Positions 58,130 through 64,000 of a DNA stretch of 64,000 nt are shown one piece after another. The stretch comes from Nepenthes gracilis (taxonomy: Eukaryota > Streptophyta > Magnoliopsida > Caryophyllales > Nepenthaceae). Below the pieces are notes generated by a model. That model ran no database searches. It was given only the letters and a program-made list of their open reading frames with translations, and was not told the DNA's origin. Location of the stretch: the NCBI GenBank assembly GCA_033239525.1, contig BSYO01000023.1, positions 10,854,385 through 10,918,384 on the forward strand, written 5' to 3'. Made by a program: the position numbers and the translations under genes. Numbering within the stretch: the stretch's first letter is position 1; each line of letters opens with the position of its first letter.

Positions 58130-59700
58130 TTCTCATCCCTGTGGTTCCCGCTGGTGGTGCAATTCGATCCGTTCTTACAGCCGCTGATATCGAGGCTTTA
58201 TATTCAGCATAATGTCCCGAGCGTGATTTAGTTTGTGGTGCCAAGGGAGTATGATGGGGCCTATATTCCTCTGAATGGGTCTATCACTATTTTTGAGGCC
58301 CACTTAGGGAGCGGCCTTTGCTTCTTGCTCCTAAGGAATTTTCATGGAATCTTGGTGGCCCTGAGAGTTCCAATAGCGAGATTCCATGCTAATGCCGTCA
58401 GGTATTTATGCTCCCTTTGTATATCTTTCACCACCACGGGAGGACACTTAATACAGTAGCCATGAAGGTAATCTTCCGCTTCTGCCAAAATGGAGATTGG
58501 ATCTCGTTGTCTCCCAAAAACTTGCACATTAGCGAGGTGATCCCCGATTCCGTGAAAAATTGGAATGATCACTTCTTCTTTGTTAAGGTCACCTTTGAAT
58601 GGGCCCTCTCAAATGAGTGGGGCAACGTGCTAGCATCCTTCATCGGTATGGCTTCGCGTGAGGAGGTGGAGTCTGTTGAGACGCTTACGCTTGCATAGTG
58701 GAAGTCTCCCTTTGAGGGTACAGGGGCCACCGCTCCGCCACCCGCCCAGAATAAAAGGAAGGCTAGGACTCTTTATTTTAGAGACCCTTCTGAGAGTGCA
58801 TCTCAACAGTGGACGATGTCGTCGCGGGATCTTCTTCCTCCTATGTCGCCTAGGGTCTGCCAATGGAGGAGAGGATGCAGGCCTAGACAAGTCGTGTAAG
58901 GGGCCGCCCCCATTGCACCCTCAAATGTCGGCACCATGGAGGAGGGTGTTGGAGCAACCGCGTCCAGTGAGCCCCCTTCTCTCCTTGTAGGGGTATCAGG
59001 CGAGCTGAAGGTTGTGGGGCCGACTGGGCCAATTTGCACACCTGCCCAAGCCCAACAGGCGGTCCAACCAAAGGCCTCTGTAGTTGTTTCTTCTTTGCCG
59101 TAAAAATGGTGCCCAGCCATTCTTTTGAGTTAGCGGAGAGGTCCTAGTGTGGCCCACCCAGTGGAGGCTCGGTCGAGGGGTGATGATCAGGAGACGACAA
59201 CCATTGAGGCATTTTATCCGGAGACTCTAGTTGCTCCTGTGTCAAATCGGCCTCGATCGGAGCGGCCGTCCACTCCAGCGTCTTCATTGAGAGTGCACCT
59301 AGGTATCATGATTGTTGAGCTACCCTTCATCCAGGCAAGTTTCTGAAAACGTTTCACTTCATTTTATTCCTCTATTTGTTGGATGACAAGATGATGTAAG
59401 TTTTGCAGGCATGCTTGCACCAACGGTTGTCCAAGATTCGCCGGCTAGAAGGGGAGTTCCACCATTTAGTCCAGACGCAAGTCAACCCTAGTATGGTTGA
59501 GGAGATGTAGGGCTAGGCAGATGCCGCCACCTCCGAGGCCCAACAATGCCGGGAGCGAATCTTCGGCCTTGAGTTTCAGTTGTCTAAGGTTAGGGAGGAG
59601 CTGTAGAGATCCCGGGATGCTTTTCATGCATTCGAACAACATCTTGACGATCTCTAGAGCAAGAATGCCAAGCTGGGAGGGAGCTGATAACCCGGTTTAG
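58130..59700 (+). pseudogene. Antisense gene of the second Tat element
   Basis: Plus strand, opposite to the element. Segments read VPREYDGAYIPLNGSITIFE and AHLGSGLCFLLLRNFHGIL, then FHANAVRYLCSLCI, then in another frame VIFRFCQNGDWISLSP and WNDHFFFVKVTFEW. This is the same PF04195-like domain as the minus-strand gene at 52020, with matching order (E.HL..GL.F, AVRYL.SLC, W.D.FFFV.V). A linker follows, then a 74-bp intron (59335-59408) and a coiled-coil-like exon (HQRLSKIRRLEGEFHHLVQT, then FGLEFQLSKVREEL) with several stops. At least two frameshifts. Function unknown. Confidence 0.75.
59335..59408 (+). other. Intron in the second antisense gene (GC-AG)
   Basis: Exon end cttcatccag, donor gcaagtttc, acceptor gttttgcag, exon gcatgcttgcacc. 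It sits where the first antisense gene has its 80-bp intron, between a loose linker and the coiled coil. The donor is GC instead of GT, a natural minor class or a mutation. Confidence 0.6.
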
Positions 59701-60154
59701 TCCTGAGGAGGTGGGCTAGGCTCTGAATGTTAGATTTTTGTACAACATCCACTCGTGTCAATGGATTGCTTCCCTCGTTGACCTTGCTTTTCCTCTCAGC
59801 CTTTTTGACCCAAGGGACAGGGGCGCCCGGCACCGGTTCGATTTGACTAATTTTTTTTATAGGGAGCCCTTGTCACATCCCACAGCCAACCCTGAGCCTT
59901 AGGGTAGCATTTCCCCCCTTTTTATATTTTCATACAACTTTATTCATGTACCATTGTTTGCCAACTAAGTGTCATAACCGTCATGGCCAGGCTTTGACAG
60001 AGTTAGGGTCATCATTCGTGTGCAATCACTTGAGATTGTCTCCCTATGAGACGACATTTTTACATGTCAAATCCTAATTCGCCAACCATCGTCGACTAAC
60101 GGTGTTTGTCCCTGTTGGGGGAGTCATTGAACTCGTGTTGAAAAACCCCATAAG

Positions 60155-60300
60155 TTTTTGATATTTGATTGCGCATGGCCACTCGGTGCTAGATCAAAGT
60201 TAAAATCCGACTATGTGCAGGCCACTCGGTGCTAGACTGAGGTTCAAATTTGACCGAATGTAAGTCGCTCGGTGTGAGACTGAGATTTAGTAATAGGCAA
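60155..60300. repeat. Tandem repeat of about 43 bp next to pol, about three copies
   Basis: Units start ggccactcggtgctagatc, ggccactcggtgctagactg and gtcgctcggtgtgagactg, 43-44 bases apart. Same position (just past pol) and same period as the array at 40319-40705. Confidence 0.75.
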
Positions 60301-60509
60301 ATGAGAATTCGTCCGACTGAGGAGCAGTTTAGGTCACTTGAACTTATACAACGTCGCACAAGTATTCATTTGGACAGTTAAACAAGTAATAATAATTAAC
60401 AATAACCAGCAATTAGTAAACAAGGAAAGAAATTATTTTATTAAACGTAATATACTTTTACAAGCACACAGGGTAATATATGTTGGATTTACCTTGATTC
60501 AGTAAGATA

Positions 60510-61340
60510 TCACTGGTAATACTTTTTGAAGTGGACGACGTTCCATGTTCTTGGGGCCAATTTGTTGTTCCTAGCTTGAAGCTTGTATGCAACATTCTGT
60601 CGAATGGTTGAGACGAGGAATGGGCCTTCCCAGTTCGGGGAGAGTTTGTTCCTATTAGCATTCTCACTCGTGGCCTCTATACCATGTAGGACCAGGTCCC
60701 CTACCTCGAATTGACGGGCCTTCATCCTTTTGTTTTAGTACCGGATGATCCACTATTGATAAGCGGCTGTGCACATCTTGGCGACGTCATGTGCATCTTT
60801 GAGTAGATTGAGATGCTCTTTGAGTGGCTCGGAGTTGTTAAGCGAATCAAAGCTCTCGACCCGGAGATTAGCAGTCTGATTTCAATTGGGATGACGTCTT
60901 CAATTTGGTAGCATAGACTGAAGAGTGTTTCATGCGTCGACTCCTTCGGTGTCGTCCGATGTGACCACAATACGAAAGGTGGCTCGTTTGCCCAGGTGCT
61001 TCCAGCGTCTTCCTATTTAGTCTTTAACTCATGCAATAGGTTCAGTTGGTAACCTTCACTGACTCGTTTACTTGTGGGAAGGCGATTGAGGTGTGGACCA
61101 ACTAGATGTCCAAACTCGTGCATTATTTGGTGAAGTGCTTGCTGGTGAATTGAGTTTCGTTGTTGGTTACGATGACATCGGAAATCTCAAATCTATAGAT
61201 GATGTTCTATTGAACAAACTCCGTGGTATTTTGCTCGGTGATGCCAGCCAATGAGAAGGTTTCAACCTACTTTGTGAAGTAATTGATACACACTTTGACA
61301 AACTTCCTTTCCCGAACGCAATGGAAAAAGGGTGAGTATG
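60510..61340 (-). pseudogene. Integrase of the second Tat element
   Basis: Read leftward: CINYFTK-stop-VE, ITEQNTTEF, VIVTNNETQFTSKHF, HTSIAFPQVNESVKVTN, then TTPKESTHETLFSLCY and finally the C-terminal module RQFEVGDLVLHGIEATSENA followed by KLSPNWEGPFLVS, ending VHFKKYYQ. The second catalytic Asp (TDNGTQF in the other copy) is Asn here and the catalytic Glu region (GQVEVTN) reads ESVKVTN. Several stops. Clearly dead. Confidence 0.82.
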
Positions 61341-61379
61341 TTAAGCCCTCATTACACTTTGACAATAAATGGTAAGACC

Positions 61380-62370
61380 GTTTATTGCATATCAGACTAC
61401 TGTCAGATCAAAATGGAGTTCAACACCACCTCTAAATTTTCCAAATAAAGGTAGAGCTCCTCGTCTTCTTTTGGCGACGTCAGTAGAGGAGGGGGGTATT
61501 CCTTTAGCTCGTCAAAGGTGGCCTGACAGTTAGCCGTCATTCGGAAACCGTTTACATTTGTTCCTCTCAAGGCCTTGAAAAAGGGGGGTATTTGTTTCCA
61601 GATTTTTTAAGGAAGTAGGAGAGCATTGCAAGTATTCTGATTAGCCTCTGAACATCATTCACGATCCACGGCGGGCTTATATCTATGATCGCATTCATCA
61701 TTTTGGCGTTTGCCTCGACTCCCCATAGAAAAATTATGAATCATAAGAATTTTTCTGATGACACTCTAAAAATGCATTTGGCCAGGTTCAACTTTATCCG
61801 ATGTGCCTAGAACACCCCGAAGGCCTCGTTGAGGTCACGGATATGGTTATCGGTGGTTTACTTTTTGACAAATATGTCATCTATGCAAACCTCCATATTT
61901 CGACCAATTTGGGCCTCAAACATTTTATTCACAAGCCATTGGTACGGGCACCTGCGTTCTTCAACCCAAAGGGTATAGCCTTGTAACAGTACGCCCCCTA
62001 GTCCATCATGAAGTAAGTATACTCCTCATCCCGGGACTCATTCGAATCTGGTCATAACTTGACTATGCGCCTATGAAATTGAGCAATTTGTGCACGAAGG
62101 TGTTGTCTACCAATAGGTCGATCCTGGGTAGCGGGAAGCTATCCTTTGGGTATGCCTTATTCATATCGGTAAAATTGATGCACATCTGCCACTTTTTATT
62201 GTTCTTCTTGACAAGGATCACGTTGGAAAGTCAGTCTAGATATTGGATTTTCTGGGATGAGCCGGTGTCAAACAACTTTTTTACCTCTTCCCGGATGGCA
62301 GTGAGCTTTTCGATAGAGTGGTTCCTCCACTTCTACTTGACGAGCTTGTGACTTGGATCGAGGCCCAACT
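61380..62370 (-). pseudogene. Reverse transcriptase and RNase H of the second Tat element
   Basis: The minus strand reads, with stops, the RT palm (EVCIDDIFVKK in place of VEVYVDDLLVKS at about 61875), the thumb region (NLAKCIFRVSSEKFL, VNDVQRLIRILA) and the RNase H opening EDEELYLYLE. A fragment around 62370-62040 covers the fingers. No open frame longer than about 60 codons. Homologous throughout to 37276-38604. Confidence 0.75.
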
Positions 62371-62555
62371 TGTAGGCTATTACCTCGGTGGAGTTCCTGG
62401 TATGTCAGTGGGGATCCATACGAAGATTTCGAAGTTCTATCGAATGAAGGTGATTAGCTGCACAGGGATCCAACAAAGGAGCCCTCCAACTGCACCCATC
62501 TCTTTGGATCACCGGGGTCAAGAGGAACATGGTTGGTCGTCTCACCGACTTGGAC

Positions 62556-63010
62556 CTACTGTAGAGTTGCTTTGTCTATATAATCAAAGTCTTTCATCTG
62601 TCGATTCGGAGTGGCTTGGGCGACCTGGGACAAGTAGTATGTCTGGCCTATTATTTGGTCACCCAAAACCTCTCCAATGCCGCAGGCAGTAGAGAACTTC
62701 ATCTTTAAGTGCATAATCAATGTTATGGTTCCAAATGCGGTTAGGCGGGGCTTGCCAAGGATGGCATTGTAGACCGAAAGTAGTTCAACCACTAGGAATG
62801 TTGGTAAGTGAGTTGTCGTCCTCGGGTACGTCCTTAATGTGAAGTCCAGTTGAATGGTTTCTTGGACAAATACCGATTCGTTCTCCAATCCATAGATGAG
62901 CTCTTCGACTTGTTTCAGTTTACTCTTTTTTAACCCAAATTTAAAATAAGCATTTAGGTAAAGTAAATCACACAAACTTTAATTATCGATAAAGACCCGT
63001 TTTAACTAGT
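62556..63010 (-). pseudogene. Aspartic protease region of the second Tat element
   Basis: An open frame of 139 codons (62975-62556) reads LLYLNAYFKFGLKKSKLKQ, QLDFTLRTYPRTTTHLPTFL and SVYNAILGKPRLTAFGTIT, collinear with the protease region at 36640-37050. Just upstream the strand reads VFIDN then a stop, so the catalytic Asp is kept here but the frame is broken at the next residue but one. Confidence 0.82.
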
Positions 63011-63299
63011 AATCGACTGTACTATTTGAAAGGAATGGGGATACAACCAGAGAGTCAGAACGGGGAGTCATTACATGTGACATATCTTGTTTACTAAAAG
63101 ATATCATCCCTAACTTTTACCCTCGATTTGTTTAGGCAGTCCCAAGTTGGTCTAAGGGGTGGTTCGATTGGGTTGCCACTATATTAATCACTCCGACCGC
63201 GACTCGATTCCTTGGCTGCTGCTGCTCCATCCTTTATTAGTTGGCTCCACTAGGTCTTTACTTCGAGTTTCGTAGAAATTTGGTCAGGTATCCCTTTAG

Positions 63300-64000
63300 G
63301 ATGAGCTCCTTAATCTCTTTCTGTAGGGTCTAACAGGCCTCTATATTGTGACTTGCAGATCGATGGTAGTGACAGTACTTCGTCTGATTTCCTCCCTTCT
63401 GGTTATTGACCGGTTTCGGTCATTTTAAATTTTTTTTTCCAAATCTGTATGAGAACATTGGTCTAGGAGTCATTTAGAGGAGTCAGGTTCAAGGGTCCGA
63501 ACTCCCTTTCGGCTCTCGGCTCCACCCTGGGCTGCTTCCTCTAGATCTCGAGAGTTGAAGCGAGCCTCCATTTCTCTTTCTTTCGTTCGGTGGCCCTCGA
63601 TAAAGATGGTCCCTGTGCTCTGGCACTTAATTTCATTAGCCTCTTTGCCTATCATGCAAGCATGGGCGATGACTTTGGTTTCGCAGAAGGTTTGGGGTTC
63701 GTTGTGGGCCAGATGTTTGAAAAACTCGCTCGGCTCCAAAGTCGATATAAACGTGCTCAATTTCACTTCATCAGTTAATTGGGATATGTGGCGCGCCTCG
63801 GCTGTGAACTTGGCAAGGAGGCTCCTTAGACTTTCATTTGGCCCCTACTTGATACGGGCGAGGTGCCAATGTTGCCTTTCCTCTCTTTGGCTAAAAGCGA
63901 ACTGAGTCAAAAAGTTATCGGTGAGCTTCTGAGATGTCCGGATTGAATTTGGTTGCAGGCGGTAGAACCAAATTTGAACGTCTCCTTTATAGGTTAGTAG
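63300..64000 (-). pseudogene. Gag of the second Tat element, cut by the window edge
   Basis: From base 64000 leftward: YKGDVQIWFYRLQPNSIRTS, HWHLARIK-stop-GPNESLRSLLAKFTAEARHI, then the open frame 63766-63470 (MKLSTFISTLEPSEFFKHLA) and a decayed zinc knuckle YCHYHRSASHNIEAC at about 63380-63335. Every segment matches the gag at 35500-36300. The N-terminal part and 5' LTR are outside the window. Confidence 0.82.

Larger units (their letters stand above)
55409..64000 (-). mobile_element. Second Tat-lineage element, decayed, truncated by the right edge
   Basis: From right to left: gag (64000-63300), protease (about 63010-62556), RT/RNase H (about 62370-61380), integrase (61340-60722) and its C-terminal module (60725-60510), a short tandem array (60155-60290), an antisense gene on the plus strand (58130-59700), a 37-bp tandem array (57430-57780), and the LTR. 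The order matches the better-preserved element at 33967-53352. Stops occur in every domain. Confidence 0.82.

Overview
The window looks like flowering-plant nuclear DNA. It is AT-rich, dominated by nested LTR retrotransposons, and holds one clear host gene, a plant-specific AGC-VIII protein kinase interrupted by a 6.2 kb intron. The species cannot be fixed from the sequence alone. There is no CRISPR array, operon, rRNA gene or convincing tRNA gene. A single N at 53294 and the indel-rich differences between paired LTRs suggest that repeat consensus errors are possible, so individual frameshifts should be read with care.

Layout. 1-2095: decayed Ty1/Copia element on the minus strand, running off the left edge. 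2.1-8.2 kb: AT-rich spacer with two old LTR-like relics and one clean solo LTR (7036-7903) flanked by the 5-bp duplication AGATC. 8.2-18.0 kb: the kinase gene (exons 9706-10952 and 17116-17986). 18930-19314: a miniature TRIM retrotransposon with a perfect target duplication. 19441-23616: a 4.2 kb non-autonomous LTR retrotransposon whose pol has been replaced by spliced fragments of host genes: starch branching enzyme class II, class I, and a TLDc-domain gene. 23.6-25.95 kb: AT-rich, nothing recognised.

25958-53655 is a nested stack. A very long (about 5.2 kb) LTR of a minus-oriented element lies at 25958-31115. A second LTR-like body (from about 32.86 kb, ending at 53655) is split by a 19.4 kb Tat-lineage Ty3/Gypsy element (33967-53352, duplication TTATT). 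That element is itself interrupted by a 9.2 kb minus-oriented element with 2.65 kb LTRs (42006-51191, duplication GCGAT), which landed inside the Tat element's antisense gene.

53.66-64 kb: a solo LTR of the same broad LTR type (54390-55249), then a second, more decayed, minus-oriented Tat element whose 3' LTR is 55409-56353 and whose gag runs off the right edge. Both Tat elements share one plan: gag, protease, RT-RNase H, (in the better copy) an extra archaeal-type RNase H, integrase, a short tandem array directly after pol, then an antisense gene with a gypsy-type transposon domain, a small intron and a coiled-coil tail. The antisense gene with its conserved intron and the SBE/TLDc chimera are the most interesting contents. 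All transposon genes here carry stops or frameshifts; only the kinase looks functional.
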